Shown: positions 11,080-21,328, numbered from the stretch's first letter. The stretch is 58,079 nt of DNA from Peribacillus saganii (GCF_003429095.1 NZ_QVTE01000048.1:1-58079); one strand, 5' to 3'. Program-made: numbers and translations. The notes: generated by a model not told the origin, from the letters alone.

Positions 11080-11844
11080 CTATTTATTTCGTTTGTATAT
11101 TAGCTGTAAGCCTTTTAATGTTAAAAATGGATCTACAATATCAATGATATCCGATTCTTTTGATATCAATGCTGCCAGACCGCCTGTAGCTATTACCGTG
11201 GGTTCAGGTGCACTTTGTTCTTTCATCTTTTTCACAATACCCTCGACTTGGCCGACATATCCGTACACGATCCCTGCTTGCATGGCAGCAACGGTATTTT
11301 TCCCGATGATATCATCGGGCCGGGCAATTTCAATTCGCGGAAGCTTGGAGGCTTTCGTATAGAGCGCTTCCGTAGAAATGCCAATTCCCGGAGCTATTGC
11401 CCCTCCCATGTATTGTTTGTACTCATTAATATAACAATACGTAGTGGCTGTCCCAAAATCCACAATAATAAGCGGGCTTCCATACTCATGAATCCCAGCC
11501 ACTGCATTTACTATCCGGTCTGCCCCTACCTCCCTTGGATTTTCATACTTTATATTTAATCCGGTTTTAATTCCCGGTCCCACAATTAGCGGTTTAATTC
11601 CGAAATACTTTTGGCACATGCGCTCTAAAGCAAACATAGTTGGAGGAACAACTGAAGAAATAATGATTCCATCAAAATCCTCAAACGATAAACCTCCGTG
11701 TTCCAGAAGTGATTTTACGACCATTCCATATTCGTCTTCTGTTTTATGCCCGTTTGTTTCTATCCGCCAATGATATTTTAAAGAATCATTCTCATAGACA
11801 CCCAAAACAGTGTTGGTATTGCCGACATCTAGTACAAAAATCAT
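11080..11844 (-). CDS. coaX: Type III pantothenate kinase
   Basis: Phosphorylates pantothenate, the first step of coenzyme A synthesis. The 254-residue protein opens with the ASKHA nucleotide-binding loop [12 protein letters not shown]. It also has [11 protein letters not shown], the second phosphate motif [12 protein letters not shown] and [11 protein letters not shown]. The reading frame is open for 34 more codons upstream, but those residues are unlike the family. ATG 11844 has GGAGTGGTG just ahead and starts exactly at the conserved [10 protein letters not shown]. Confidence 0.95.
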   Translation of the reverse strand: MIFVLDVGNTNTVLGVYENDSLKYHWRIETNGHKTEDEYGMVVKSLLEHGGLSFEDFDGIIISSVVPPTMFALERMCQKYFGIKPLIVGPGIKTGLNIKYENPREVGADRIVNAVAGIHEYGSPLIIVDFGTATTYCYINEYKQYMGGAIAPGIGISTEALYTKASKLPRIEIARPDDIIGKNTVAAMQAGIVYGYVGQVEGIVKKMKEQSAPEPTVIATGGLAALISKESDIIDIVDPFLTLKGLQLIYKRNK

Positions 11845-12303
11845 TTTTTCACCACTCCGGAAAATTTTATAATAACCAAGCCGATTAGCAAAGCCTGTTA
11901 CAACAAAAAGTAAGGTACTGGAGCTCACGATGCAGTTTACCGGCATTGCTAGAGCAAGAAAAGCTTTCCACTAAAAAAGAAATATGGAGAATTAGGATTA
12001 TTACAGCTATCTTTGTCCACTTTAAAGAGCAAGAAAATTTTTGGTTCCCAACAGCCGGATTCACTCCCCACATCATACCATATCTATAGCCATTTTCACT
12101 ATGAAAGGGCTCGGTTTTACCTCATCCTAACTCTCTGCTAGAGGGTTATGATTTTTAGGATATCTCCATCTTAACGGCACGCTCGAAGATGTTTATAACT
12201 CTTATGGTAAGCCGCAAGTTGCACAAACAGGATAGACGTCAGTTAAAGAAAGATTTTCCCGGTAGAAATAACTGGCACTGAGGCTATTTCCAGCCTGCAT
12301 ACA
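11845..12303. other. Intergenic gap between ftsH and coaX with no recognised gene
   Basis: About 460 bp. I see no open frame with family similarity, no tRNA and no copy of the repeat family found elsewhere. A 63-codon - strand frame (11885-12076) overlaps the coaX leader and looks like chance. The promoter of coaX should be here but I could not pick one with good spacing. Confidence 0.4.
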
Positions 12304-12334
12304 AAAAGGCATCTCCGCGTTGGAAATGCCTTTT
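12304..12334 (-). terminator. ftsH terminator
   Basis: Stem AAAAGGCAT / ATGCCTTTT (12304-12312 with 12326-12334), T-rich downstream on the - strand, 10 bp after the ftsH stop. Confidence 0.85.
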
Positions 12335-12344
12335 CATCGTACTA

Positions 12345-14405
12345 TTACAGGTTTTTCTTGTCACCCTCATTCGGGAGCGACAGTGGTTTATCTTGCGGGC
12401 GACCTTCCGCAATTGGAGGAGTTTGGTCCGCAGAATCATCACGAGTAACTTCTAATGATTCAGGAGTTCTTTCTTCCAAAGGCTTCAATAACGCCTCTTT
12501 TTCCTCTTTTTTTGTATTAATGTTAACTTTCACGTCATCGTTGTCTATATTGCCATTCAAGGCTTTATAATCTCGCTCTGGCAAAGTGCCATGATCGGCT
12601 AAATGCTTTATTTGGGCTGCATCAAGAGTTTCAACCTCAAGCAATGTTTTTGCTATGATATCCAGCTTATCTCTGTGTTCATTAAGAATTTTATGAGCGC
12701 GCTCGTAGCATTCTTTGATAATTCGCTGAATCTCTAAGTCAATTTCATATGCGATTGCGTCTGAATAGTTTTGCTCATTATTGAAATCACGGCCAAGGAA
12801 AACCTGACCCTGTGATTGGCCGAACTGAAGCGGTCCAAGCTTTTCACTCATACCAAACTCCGTTACCATTCTCCGGGCAATGCCTGTAGCACGCTGAAAA
12901 TCGTTATGGGCTCCCGTGCTGGCTTCACCAAAGACAACTTCTTCAGCCACACGTCCGCCAAGAAGGCCGACGATTTTGTCTAAAAGCTCTGGCTTTGTCA
13001 TGAAGAACCGGTCTTCCTTAGGAAGCATCACAGCGTATCCTCCAGCCTGACCACGAGGAACGATAGTAACTTTGTGAACTGTTTCCGCTTCATCGAGCAC
13101 AAGCCCAATTACAGTATGGCCCGCTTCATGGAATGCAACAATATTGCGTTCTTTCTTGGATATTACACGGCTTTTCTTTGCAGGCCCTGCTATTACACGA
13201 TCCGATGCTTCATCCAGATCAGACATATCTATTTTCTTTTTATCCTGACGGGCAGCAACTAACGCTGCTTCATTTAGAAGGTTTTCAAGATCGGCACCTG
13301 AGAAACCCGGTGTACGTGTTGCAATCGCTTTTAAATCTACACTGTCAGCCAGAGGCTTGTTACGGGCATGTACCTGCAATACGGCTTCACGGCCTTTGAC
13401 ATCTGGACGGCCAACCGTAATCTGGCGGTCGAAACGGCCAGGACGCAATAACGCAGGATCCAGGATATCAGGTCGATTGGTAGCGGCAACGATAATAATG
13501 CCTTCATTTGCACCAAATCCATCCATTTCAACAAGCAATTGGTTAAGCGTTTGTTCACGCTCGTCATGGCCTCCGCCAAGACCAGCGCCACGCTGGCGTC
13601 CAACCGCGTCAATCTCATCGATAAAAATAATACATGGAGCATTTTTCTTTGCATTTTCAAACAAATCACGAACACGGGATGCACCAACCCCTACAAACAT
13701 CTCAACGAAATCAGATCCGCTTATGGAAAAAAACGGTACTCCCGCTTCACCAGCTACTGCCCGGGCAAGTAATGTTTTACCAGTTCCCGGAGGTCCAACG
13801 AGCAGGACTCCCTTAGGGATACGAGCACCAAGCTCTGCGAATTTACGCGGATCCTTAAGGAATTCAACAACTTCTACAAGTTCCTGCTTCTCCTCATCCG
13901 CACCGGCCACATCCTTGAAACGGACTTTCTTCTTATCATCATTATAAAGCTTCGCCTTGCTTTTCCCAAAATTCATCACTCTGCTTCCGCCGCCCTGCGC
14001 CTGGTTCAGCAGGAAGAAAAACAGAATAAAGATGATGACAAACGGGATGATTGAAGTGAAGAATGTTACCCAGCCGCTTGTTTCTTTAGCTGGCAGCACT
14101 TCTACTTTTACGTTGTTTTCAGCTGTCGCTTCATCAATGCGTTCAACAGCATTGTTGCTGTTTGTTACATAAGTTAAGAAAAATTTATCTTTCTCCGCAT
14201 TTTTCAGCTGCCCTTTCACTTCATAAACAAAGCGTTCAGGCTGCATCGATAAAGTTACAACTTCCCCATTCTCAAGATACTTGAAGAATTGATCCTGGGT
14301 TATATTCTCAGCAGGTTCATTATTGTTATTGAAAATACTGACAATTCCAATGATGACCAAAAAGATAAGTAAATAAAATATAGTATTACGGAAAATCCGA
14401 TTCAT
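12345..14405 (-). CDS. ftsH: ATP-dependent zinc metalloprotease FtsH
   Basis: Hexameric membrane AAA+ protease that degrades membrane and regulatory proteins; in B. subtilis it is also needed for sporulation. The 686-residue protein has two transmembrane helices (about residues 7-25 and 112-134) flanking an extracytoplasmic domain. Next come the AAA domain with Walker A GPPGTGKT (about 200) and Walker B IIFIDEID, the second region of homology ([19 protein letters not shown]), and the zinc site HEAGH (about 425). The C-terminal tail is rich in charged residues. ATG 14405 has GGGAGGAGGT upstream. It is monocistronic with its own promoter and terminator. Confidence 0.98.
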   Translation of the reverse strand: MNRIFRNTIFYLLIFLVIIGIVSIFNNNNEPAENITQDQFFKYLENGEVVTLSMQPERFVYEVKGQLKNAEKDKFFLTYVTNSNNAVERIDEATAENNVKVEVLPAKETSGWVTFFTSIIPFVIIFILFFFLLNQAQGGGSRVMNFGKSKAKLYNDDKKKVRFKDVAGADEEKQELVEVVEFLKDPRKFAELGARIPKGVLLVGPPGTGKTLLARAVAGEAGVPFFSISGSDFVEMFVGVGASRVRDLFENAKKNAPCIIFIDEIDAVGRQRGAGLGGGHDEREQTLNQLLVEMDGFGANEGIIIVAATNRPDILDPALLRPGRFDRQITVGRPDVKGREAVLQVHARNKPLADSVDLKAIATRTPGFSGADLENLLNEAALVAARQDKKKIDMSDLDEASDRVIAGPAKKSRVISKKERNIVAFHEAGHTVIGLVLDEAETVHKVTIVPRGQAGGYAVMLPKEDRFFMTKPELLDKIVGLLGGRVAEEVVFGEASTGAHNDFQRATGIARRMVTEFGMSEKLGPLQFGQSQGQVFLGRDFNNEQNYSDAIAYEIDLEIQRIIKECYERAHKILNEHRDKLDIIAKTLLEVETLDAAQIKHLADHGTLPERDYKALNGNIDNDDVKVNINTKKEEKEALLKPLEERTPESLEVTRDDSADQTPPIAEGRPQDKPLSLPNEGDKKNL

Positions 14406-14440
14406 CCCTTACCTCCTCCCAGGTAAACAAACTATTTAAA

Positions 14441-14470
14441 ATATTATCATATTATTTTGGGTGAATACAA
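14441..14470 (-). promoter_or_regulatory. ftsH promoter
   Basis: TTGTAT (14465-14470), 18-bp spacer, TAATAT (14441-14446) on the - strand, about 40 bp upstream of the ftsH ATG. Confidence 0.5.
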
Positions 14471-14531
14471 TTATTAAACACCGAAATTCTAACCTAGGTC
14501 CAAAAGTAGTTTCCTCGGTAATCCTTCTTAA

Positions 14532-15077
14532 TTACTTTTGATATACTTGCGGCTTAAGCACACCAATATAGGGAAGGTTACGGTATTTCTCTGAATAGTC
14601 CAGGCCATAACCGACAACAAACTCATCGGGTACGATAAATCCTGCATAATCGGCTTTAATATCAGCTTTCCTTCCAGTTGGCTTATCCAAAAGTGTAACA
14701 ATTTTGATCGACTTTGCTTTCCGGTAGCGGAAAAGCTCCACAAGGTAGCTTAAAGTCAAGCCACTGTCGATTATATCCTCAATAATTAAAATATCCCGGC
14801 CCTCTACAGAGGTGTCCAGGTCTTTAATAATTTTAACCTCACCGGAGGATACTGTAGAATTTCCATAGCTGGATACATCCATAAAGTCCATTTCAAGATA
14901 GGCATCTACATGCTTAAGCAGGTCTGCCATGAATGGCATCGCACCTTTCAGGACTCCAACGGCTAGTGGAAATCGGTCTTGATATTCCTTTGTCAGCTGT
15001 TCTGCCAGCTCCCTAATCTTTTCTTTAATCTCTTCTTCCGAAATTAAAACCTTCTCAATGTCATTTTGCATGGTCAT
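14532..15077 (-). CDS. hprT: Hypoxanthine phosphoribosyltransferase
   Basis: Purine salvage enzyme converting hypoxanthine or guanine plus PRPP to IMP or GMP. The 181-residue protein has the usual type I PRTase layout: [13 protein letters not shown], the flexible loop around [16 protein letters not shown], the PRPP-binding signature [14 protein letters not shown] (about residues 97-110), and [22 protein letters not shown]. In B. subtilis HprT forms a complex with TilS to control ftsH; here it again lies between tilS (24 bp upstream) and ftsH. No terminator was found between hprT and ftsH. Confidence 0.97.
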   Translation of the reverse strand: MTMQNDIEKVLISEEEIKEKIRELAEQLTKEYQDRFPLAVGVLKGAMPFMADLLKHVDAYLEMDFMDVSSYGNSTVSSGEVKIIKDLDTSVEGRDILIIEDIIDSGLTLSYLVELFRYRKAKSIKIVTLLDKPTGRKADIKADYAGFIVPDEFVVGYGLDYSEKYRNLPYIGVLKPQVYQK

Positions 15078-15101
15078 TGTATTTGTTGCCCCCTAGAAGA
15101 T

Positions 15102-16493
15102 CTATCCTTTTTTATATTGTAAATATATTAAAAACTGTTCTGAACCCATATCGGCCACTTCTTTGCCTGTTTTTTTCAATCCCGGCAGCCAGAGAATCTC
15201 TCCCTTACTATCAGTCACTACAGGCCAGGCGTCCCGCTCTGGCAATGGTATCTTTTCATTAATAAAGATATCTTTCAGCTTTTTTGTGCCGTCTATGCCC
15301 TTTATATTCATCCTGTCCCCATTTTTCCGGCTTCTCACAACCAGAGGAAGAGACACATCACTTTCCTTGACTATAAAAGTATTATTCCCATTACTCGGCG
15401 GGAATTCTTCTATATATTGCGCCTTTATTCTGTTTCCATTCGAAAGATAGATCTCCCCAGGAATTTGTAATATGCAGGAATAGTGTTCGGATTCAGTTTT
15501 GGAATATTGAAAGGTGCAAGTATTGTACGATTTTTCCGCAATTAGCCCTTCCGGCAGATGCAGCTCGGCAGATGGATGAGGATTCAAAAACAAAGCTAAA
15601 AGCTGTTCGATATGTATTGCTGAAAGCGAAGAAGGTTGCATATTGTAAAGATATTTTAATATTAGTTGAATCGCCCTTCTTTGTAAAGGTTTTGGCATCG
15701 CTAGGAGAATTGGCAGGCTTATTGTTGAACGATCTTTGCCTTGTTTAAGCCAAACTCCGGCCATTTTTGTTTCAGCCATCTCCATTAACAGTGCTTCATC
15801 CTCAATTAGATCTTCGCTGAACCGCTGAAAATGCTCGTGTACTTTTGGGTTTTCCCTTTTTAAGAAAGGTAAAACCATTTTTCGGAAACGATTTCGAATA
15901 TATATATCTTTTTCATTGCTGGGATCAAGCCTTGGGATTAATTGATGCCTTTCAATATAATCTTCAATTTCACTCCTGCTGGACCATAAAAACGGTCTTA
16001 CAATCTCTCCCGGGCCAAAGGGCCTTCTTTGGGCTATTCCCGCCCTGGCTGTCCCTCCAGCGCCTCTAGTCAGCCTCATCAGAATGGTCTCAATTTGATC
16101 ATCGCCATGGTGCCCAAGCGCCAGTAATCCAATTTGGTGCTTATCCATCATATCCTGATAAAAGCCATAACGTAAGTTCCTTGCAGCCTTCTGTGGACTT
16201 TCCCCCGTTTGTTCTATGTATTCTTGAACATTAATCCTTATTCCTTCAAAAGTAATGTTCCAATCCCCACAGATGTCTTTAACAAAAAGATAATCCCCAT
16301 ACGATTCATCACCCCTGAACATATGATCAACATGGGCCACCACTATTTCAAGATTAAATTCTTTACGCAAGGAACTTAAGAAATGCAGGAGCGCCAATGA
16401 ATCGGGGCCACCCGACACACCTGCAAGCACACGGGAACCCTTCGGAAACAGCCCATGCTGTTCAATATTTCGCATGACCTTTTTTTCTAACAT
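15102..16493 (-). CDS. tilS: tRNA(Ile)-lysidine synthetase
   Basis: Adds lysine to C34 of the CAU-anticodon isoleucine tRNA so that it reads AUA instead of AUG; essential. The 463-residue protein has the N-type ATP pyrophosphatase loop GVSGGPDSLALLHFL (about residues 26-40), HVDHMFRGDES, LGHHGDDQIET, a substrate-binding middle domain, and the C-terminal lysidine domain with RSRKNGDRMNIKGIDGTKKLKDIF. It follows yabT after about 100 bp and precedes hprT by 24 bp, the conserved tilS-hprT-ftsH order. Confidence 0.95.
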   Translation of the reverse strand: MLEKKVMRNIEQHGLFPKGSRVLAGVSGGPDSLALLHFLSSLRKEFNLEIVVAHVDHMFRGDESYGDYLFVKDICGDWNITFEGIRINVQEYIEQTGESPQKAARNLRYGFYQDMMDKHQIGLLALGHHGDDQIETILMRLTRGAGGTARAGIAQRRPFGPGEIVRPFLWSSRSEIEDYIERHQLIPRLDPSNEKDIYIRNRFRKMVLPFLKRENPKVHEHFQRFSEDLIEDEALLMEMAETKMAGVWLKQGKDRSTISLPILLAMPKPLQRRAIQLILKYLYNMQPSSLSAIHIEQLLALFLNPHPSAELHLPEGLIAEKSYNTCTFQYSKTESEHYSCILQIPGEIYLSNGNRIKAQYIEEFPPSNGNNTFIVKESDVSLPLVVRSRKNGDRMNIKGIDGTKKLKDIFINEKIPLPERDAWPVVTDSKGEILWLPGLKKTGKEVADMGSEQFLIYLQYKKG

Positions 16494-16591
16494 CTGTTTC
16501 CTTCCTTTTACTTTCGATCTTGTGCATCTATTTTATCTACGTTTCAATCTGTGAAAAGTTTCAAAAACTTTTCGGTTTTGTATAAAGTTCT

Positions 16592-17590
16592 CTACATTAT
16601 CTGCCCATATAAATAGATAGCATACAGCAGGGAAACAATCATAACCAGGAGAAATGTTTCAGCAAATCCGCCCTTTTTTTTCTTAGCCTGAGTCCTGGTT
16701 TGAGGCTGCATATTTTTTAAAGTTTGCCTTTTTTGTTTAGTATAACCCTTATTTGTTTGCCTTGTCGAAGAAACTGTTCCATTACTTCTTCTGCTTAACA
16801 CTCCCATAATATCCTGTCTCATCTGATTCGCATTTTGATATCGTCCTGTGATTGCCTTTTCGATAACGTTCTTGTATGGGCGCAATTCAGCCTTTACATT
16901 CACTGCTTCCATTATCTGCTTTTGCCCGTCACCTTTTTTCTGGAATCTTTTTGGATAGGAAGCATTGATCATCACCAACGCTGCCGCGAACAAGTCATAT
17001 TGCTGATCAGCTTTTCTTGACCCAAGTCCCCAATAACCCCTGTCAAAAAACTCTGTAAATTCTTTGATGGATCTCCCCTGCTTTGTTGTTCCGCCTACAT
17101 CAATGCAGCGCACTTTATAGGCAGGTGTGGTCACGATCAGGTTCTCCGGCTTTAGGTCCCCAAACACCCAGCCTTGATCATGCAAGACCTCAAGGCTGGT
17201 CAGCAGCTGAAGCATTAATACACCTGTCCAGGATGGACCTTTTGCTTTTATGAATTCTAAGAAACTATCTCCTTTTATATACTCCATTACATAAAAAGGA
17301 AGGATGATGCCTGATTTTTCCCAATCATCTGCTTCCAGCAAAGAAGGCCCGAGGGCGGACCCCTGGACCTTGGAGAAGGCTTTTAAGATGTTCATCTCAG
17401 AGGTGATTGACATACCATTATTGCTAAGCTTAAGAGCAGCAAATTGGCCATTCAGTTCTGCCAGATAGACAATCCCATTGGCCCCAAATCCTAATTCTTT
17501 GAGAACCCGATATCTGTTTCCATTCCATTTTCCTGTTATTACGCTTCCTGGAGGGACGTTACATTGATTCCTCAAAGTATTGTTCATCAT
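16592..17590 (-). CDS. yabT: Membrane-anchored Ser/Thr protein kinase YabT
   Basis: Hanks-type kinase. The B. subtilis orthologue is DNA-activated and acts during sporulation and DNA damage. The 332-residue protein has a glycine loop (LGFGANGIVYLAEL, about 33-46) and the ATP lysine in FAALKLS. The catalytic loop reads FGDLKPENLIV rather than HRD, and the usual DFG is replaced by DVGG. A basic Lys/Gln-rich linker, the expected DNA-binding part, precedes a C-terminal membrane helix (FLLVMIVSLLYAIYLYG). It overlaps the yabS 3' end by 32 bp, so the two are probably co-translated. The MM start matches the family. Confidence 0.9.
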   Translation of the reverse strand: MMNNTLRNQCNVPPGSVITGKWNGNRYRVLKELGFGANGIVYLAELNGQFAALKLSNNGMSITSEMNILKAFSKVQGSALGPSLLEADDWEKSGIILPFYVMEYIKGDSFLEFIKAKGPSWTGVLMLQLLTSLEVLHDQGWVFGDLKPENLIVTTPAYKVRCIDVGGTTKQGRSIKEFTEFFDRGYWGLGSRKADQQYDLFAAALVMINASYPKRFQKKGDGQKQIMEAVNVKAELRPYKNVIEKAITGRYQNANQMRQDIMGVLSRRSNGTVSSTRQTNKGYTKQKRQTLKNMQPQTRTQAKKKKGGFAETFLLVMIVSLLYAIYLYGQIM

Positions 17591-18293
17591 GTGACAACAA
17601 GCCCCTTAGTGAACGATTTTTATTAAAGTAGGATAATGCTTCCTGAATGGCAGGTCCGGTTGGTGTGATACCTCCTGTGGTCAATTTAGGGAATATCTTT
17701 GTTAAGGATTCTAGCTTTGGGGTCCAATCCAGCAATTTTTCGACATCATTCTTTTTCCCAGGAAATACAAAAACGGAAAATTGATTATCACCCATTCTTG
17801 CATTTAAACTTAGCGATAGGTCAAGCAATGAATCTTTAACGGTCGGAAGCTTATGCTTCATGCTTGCACTGGTGTCAACAAGGACAAGCACCTCTAATTT
17901 GCTAGTTTCCCCAAGGTCATCAACGACCTCCATCACTTCACCCCGTTTATCGGGCGGAAGATCTTCCATAGATTTAGAGCTTCCTAAGATTTGCTGCAGT
18001 TCTTTATTAACGACACCCTGAATCGTTTGGGTCATGGCTTTTCTTGTAACCATTTGAACAGTCTGGGAAAGTTGAGTTGAATACACCACCTGGCTGACAC
18101 CGCCTCCAGATATAGCAATTGCCTCAATTTCCTTCAGTCCCTGATCGTCTATTACATCTTCCTCCATAACTCCAATAACATTTACTGTTATTCCTTGCTC
18201 CCTTGCCAGTGCAGCCATCGCTGCCGGATCTTGTCCCTGATTGGAGCATCCGTCCGTGATAAGCAGAATTTGTCGTAAAGTACCAGGTCTCAT
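17559..18293 (-). CDS. yabS: von Willebrand factor A-domain protein YabS
   Basis: A 244-residue cytosolic protein of unknown function that is always next to the YabT kinase in Bacillus. The C-terminal half (about 130-240) has a MIDAS-type VWA start, VLVLVDTSASM, with the Asp-x-Ser-x-Ser metal ligands and later TTGGITPTGPAI. The N-terminal part (about 8-45, ILLITDGCSNQG) also resembles a VWA strand, so the protein may contain one full domain plus a half. It could present or recruit substrates for YabT; this is inference from linkage only. A 107-bp gap separates it from spoIIE. Confidence 0.85.
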   Translation of the reverse strand: MRPGTLRQILLITDGCSNQGQDPAAMAALAREQGITVNVIGVMEEDVIDDQGLKEIEAIAISGGGVSQVVYSTQLSQTVQMVTRKAMTQTIQGVVNKELQQILGSSKSMEDLPPDKRGEVMEVVDDLGETSKLEVLVLVDTSASMKHKLPTVKDSLLDLSLSLNARMGDNQFSVFVFPGKKNDVEKLLDWTPKLESLTKIFPKLTTGGITPTGPAIQEALSYFNKNRSLRGLLSHDEQYFEESM

Positions 18294-18400
18294 ACCAATT
18301 CCCCTTCCATAATATTCTGCTATCAGCTTCGCCGAGGGAAAGGGTTTTTATACTTAAATTTGGCTTTTTTATCCCTTCTGGACTACAAGGATAATAGTTT

Positions 18401-20875
18401 TTACTGAGCTCTTTTCTTAAGTGATCGTACCGGAATTGTTGCCCATTTAGGAGTGTTGTGAGAAATTTTCGCCGTTACGATTGTCATATCATCATCAATA
18501 TCTCCTCTTGTCCTAATGACCTCTTCAAGGATTAAATCCGCCACCTCCTGAGGATCATCTGTCTTAATTTCCCGCAATTTACGCTTCATCCAAAACTCAA
18601 AGTTCTCAACATGCTTCGGAGCCTCAAAAATCCCATCACTCATTAAGACCAGCAAATCACCTGCCTTTAACTGTTCGGAAACTACATCCACATCAAACTC
18701 CTGGATAATTCCCATCGGAAGGTTACTTGACTCTATTTTTATAATTTTATCGCCCCGTTTAATAAAGCTAGGGATTGAACATATTTTTAAGAATTTCGCC
18801 TTGGCATCCTGCAGATCAATCATGGCCAAATCAAGTGTTGAAAATATCTCATCTGTTGTTCTAAGTGATAATACAGAATTCACCGACTTGATTGCAATTT
18901 TCTCCTCAATACCTGACATAAGAAATTTTTGAAGGAGCTGCAGGGTTTCTGTACTTTCGAAGTGAGCCCGTTCACCGTTCCCCATCCCATCACTAATAGC
19001 AACTGCATATTTCCCCCAGCCAATTTCCATCGTGGTAAAGCTATCACCTGAGACCAATCCGCCCCCTTTCGCCGCATGTGCAACTCCTGTTTCAACTGTA
19101 TATTTCTTTGCTGAACGGAAAACCACGTGGCAATTCCCCCCTGGATAATCAGCACACTCCTCTAAATGAACAATAATATTTTCCGACAAAATATCAGATA
19201 GCATAGGGGCTATCAGCTTTTCACTCTCCCCTCTTCCTTGGCAGTTTGGAATGCTCATTTCTATATCAATATTGCCCTGTTCAAGGCTGTAGATTTCAAC
19301 GTGGCTGACATCAAGTCCAAAATCCTGGATCGCTTCCAGTATCTGTTCTTCCTGATAATGATGATTCAGCCGTTCTCGCTGGATTTCCTTTGCAAAATCA
19401 TCCATTACCGCCGAGACACCCTTCAGTTGGTCAGCAACCAGTTTTCGGCTTTCCTTTACCTGCTGCTTCAGCTTTTGATTCGCCTGATAAAAGGTAAGTT
19501 CCTGGGATATGGCATCGACAACCTTTTGGCCCCTGGTACAATATTTATTAAACTCCGTCATTGTCTTCCGGGAAACCTGGCCGTTATTTTCATTTAATTC
19601 ATACATAATTTCTCTCATATCATCATAAGTTGTACTAAAGTTTTTCGACCAGCACTGCTCTTTCTTAAAGCAAAGCTGACACGTCTTTTCCGTAACATTG
19701 CTCAGGAAATAATCTAATTCTTTCTCCTCATCTTCATGCCTTCCATTATCATTTATTTGTGAAAAGCTGTCGGAAAGCGCTGCAAATACATTTGAAAATT
19801 GAGCAACTCTTTGCGCGGTAACATCACGCACCTTTCTCATATATAATTGCTGCTCATTAGCATATTCCACTGTCCCAGGTATATGTTTGGCGACTTTTTC
19901 AATGATAGAAGCAGGAGTAAGCATGAAAAGAGCGACAGAGGCAAGGGATTCATAGAATGTGATCATAATATTATTGCTGCCTTCACCGTATAGCCCGATC
20001 AATAACGTAGCGATAATTAGTCCAAAAGCAACTCCAATCTTTCGTCCATCCTTTAACAGGCCTCCCAAAAGACCTGAGAAAGCAAGAAGGCTCATCTGGT
20101 ATAGACTTGTAATACTGGCTAGACTGAAGATTAGTCCGGTAACCACTCCTACAGTAGAACCGATGGCTGCTCCTCCAGCCATTGCAAATACTAAAACCAG
20201 ATACCGGGATAAAACATGCTCTATCGACAAATCATATATCGTCCAGCCGATGGTTCCCGTCATAACCGATGCAAGCAGGATTATAATGCTGACAACCTCT
20301 TCTGTTTTTAATGATTGAGTCTTCATTCTTACCGCCAGAAGCGGGATGCACTGAATAAATATTAATGTTAATATCATTGCCAGCCCTGCTTCAACCGTCA
20401 TCATCATGCCGTCATAAAGCTGAAGGTTCCTATGAAGGATATAATGCTCAGCCATGTTTACAAGCCAGAGAGCAGTAAAAACATAGATGGACATTGTTTT
20501 AAATCGGTCCTCTCTGCCTGGGCTTTTAATTTTATGGAGCAGCATAAGCAAAAAGCATGCCGCAAACAAGACAACACCATTGGAGATCTGGACGGTTAAC
20601 CCGCCGGCAACCAGACCTATTAAAACGATTGGTGCGCGATCCCTGCGGATAAAATAAACCGCTGCAAAAAACGGTAAGCCAAAAGGAGCCAGCTGCGAAA
20701 GAATAAGGGCTCGTCCTAATAAAAACCCCACCAAAGCCAAAACAAGCCCGCGTCGCCAGAGAATATCCTCCATTTTTACTTGTATGTTAGAAATCCACTT
20801 TGTCGCATCGAGCTTTGCATCATTAAGATGTACTTCCGTAAGAGGTTCTATCAGATTCCGTTCAGCCTTTTCCAT
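18401..20875 (-). CDS. spoIIE: Stage II sporulation protein E (PP2C phosphatase activating sigma-F)
   Basis: Dephosphorylates SpoIIAA-P in the forespore, releasing sigma-F, and interacts with FtsZ at the polar septum. The 824-residue protein has about ten transmembrane helices in the first 330 residues, a central regulatory/FtsZ region, and a C-terminal PP2C domain (about 590-800) with metal-binding Asp in AISDGMGNGERA and LLVLMSDGIFEAP. The frame extends 12 codons upstream, but those codons contain the GGGGAGTG binding site of the internal ATG at 20875. That ATG gives the family start MEKAER. Confidence 0.96.
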   Translation of the reverse strand: MEKAERNLIEPLTEVHLNDAKLDATKWISNIQVKMEDILWRRGLVLALVGFLLGRALILSQLAPFGLPFFAAVYFIRRDRAPIVLIGLVAGGLTVQISNGVVLFAACFLLMLLHKIKSPGREDRFKTMSIYVFTALWLVNMAEHYILHRNLQLYDGMMMTVEAGLAMILTLIFIQCIPLLAVRMKTQSLKTEEVVSIIILLASVMTGTIGWTIYDLSIEHVLSRYLVLVFAMAGGAAIGSTVGVVTGLIFSLASITSLYQMSLLAFSGLLGGLLKDGRKIGVAFGLIIATLLIGLYGEGSNNIMITFYESLASVALFMLTPASIIEKVAKHIPGTVEYANEQQLYMRKVRDVTAQRVAQFSNVFAALSDSFSQINDNGRHEDEEKELDYFLSNVTEKTCQLCFKKEQCWSKNFSTTYDDMREIMYELNENNGQVSRKTMTEFNKYCTRGQKVVDAISQELTFYQANQKLKQQVKESRKLVADQLKGVSAVMDDFAKEIQRERLNHHYQEEQILEAIQDFGLDVSHVEIYSLEQGNIDIEMSIPNCQGRGESEKLIAPMLSDILSENIIVHLEECADYPGGNCHVVFRSAKKYTVETGVAHAAKGGGLVSGDSFTTMEIGWGKYAVAISDGMGNGERAHFESTETLQLLQKFLMSGIEEKIAIKSVNSVLSLRTTDEIFSTLDLAMIDLQDAKAKFLKICSIPSFIKRGDKIIKIESSNLPMGIIQEFDVDVVSEQLKAGDLLVLMSDGIFEAPKHVENFEFWMKRKLREIKTDDPQEVADLILEEVIRTRGDIDDDMTIVTAKISHNTPKWATIPVRSLKKRAQ

Positions 20876-20909
20876 ATCGAAACACTCCCCATACCAATTT
20901 GTTCTTTTC

Positions 20910-20942
20910 ATTATAGGATGGGTGAATAATTTTTTTTGTCAG
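20910..20942 (-). promoter_or_regulatory. spoIIE promoter with 21-bp spacer
   Basis: CTGACA (20937-20942), a 21-bp A-rich spacer and TATAAT (20910-20915) on the - strand. The over-long spacing is the known hallmark of the Spo0A-activated sigma-A promoter of B. subtilis spoIIE, and the gene context agrees. Confidence 0.8.
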
Positions 20943-20977
20943 AATTATGTGATAACAAAAAATAATTATTCGACTTG
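20935..20977. promoter_or_regulatory. Spo0A box candidates upstream of spoIIE
   Basis: TTTGTCAGAA (20935-20944) overlaps the -35, and TTCGACTTG (20969-20977; CAAGTCGAA on the other strand) lies 30 bp farther upstream. Both are one or two changes from the 0A box TTTGTCGAA. Their positions suit activation of spoIIE by Spo0A-P. Confidence 0.6.
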
Positions 20978-21192
20978 TTTCTACCTCATCATTCAAATCC
21001 ATACAAGTTTTCAGCCTCAAATGAAAGAATTAGTCCTTATTTTATGATTTAAAGATAAGAAATTATCTTTTTTTAGCTAATGAGAGCAGAATTTTTGTAT
21101 TCTATTATGCAATCAACCGGATACAGACTAACCAGGAATAAAGAAGAAAAAAGGGATGAACGTGTCATAGCCACTGCATTTTTTGTTATATA

Positions 21193-21221
21193 TTGACATC
21201 TACCCCTACTCTATGTAAGAT
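21193..21221 (+). promoter_or_regulatory. tRNA-Met promoter
   Basis: TTGACA (21193-21198), 17 bp, TAAGAT (21216-21221), 29 bp before the tRNA. The rest of the 375-bp gap between spoIIE and the tRNA shows no gene. Confidence 0.7.
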
Positions 21222-21250
21222 TAATATTGTGCTTTTTAAAAGCAATATTT

Positions 21251-21324
21251 GGCGGCGTAGCTCAGCTGGCTAGAGCGTACGGTTCATACCCGTGAGGTCG
21301 GGGGTTCGATCCCCTCCGCCGCTA
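21251..21324 (+). tRNA. tRNA-Met (CAT anticodon)
   Basis: Folds as a full 74-nt cloverleaf: acceptor GGCGGCG/CGCCGCT, D-stem GCTC/GAGC, anticodon stem with loop TTCATAC (anticodon CAT), variable loop AGGTC, and T-loop TTCGATC. The first acceptor pair is G-U, and this absence of a Watson-Crick 1:72 pair is worth checking against initiator identity. The body otherwise looks like the elongator tRNA-Met that B. subtilis has at this locus. CCA is not encoded. It is transcribed opposite to its neighbours spoIIE and yabR. Confidence 0.93.
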
Positions 21325-21328
21325 TTAA

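Noticed and set aside
11845..11946. A 34-residue N-terminal extension of CoaX
   Set aside because: The ribosome binding site and the conserved [10 protein letters not shown] start place the real ATG at 11844.
13357..13947. A 196-codon + strand frame opposite ftsH
   Set aside because: It lies wholly antisense to a highly conserved gene and reflects codon bias; low-complexity Ser/Pro content.
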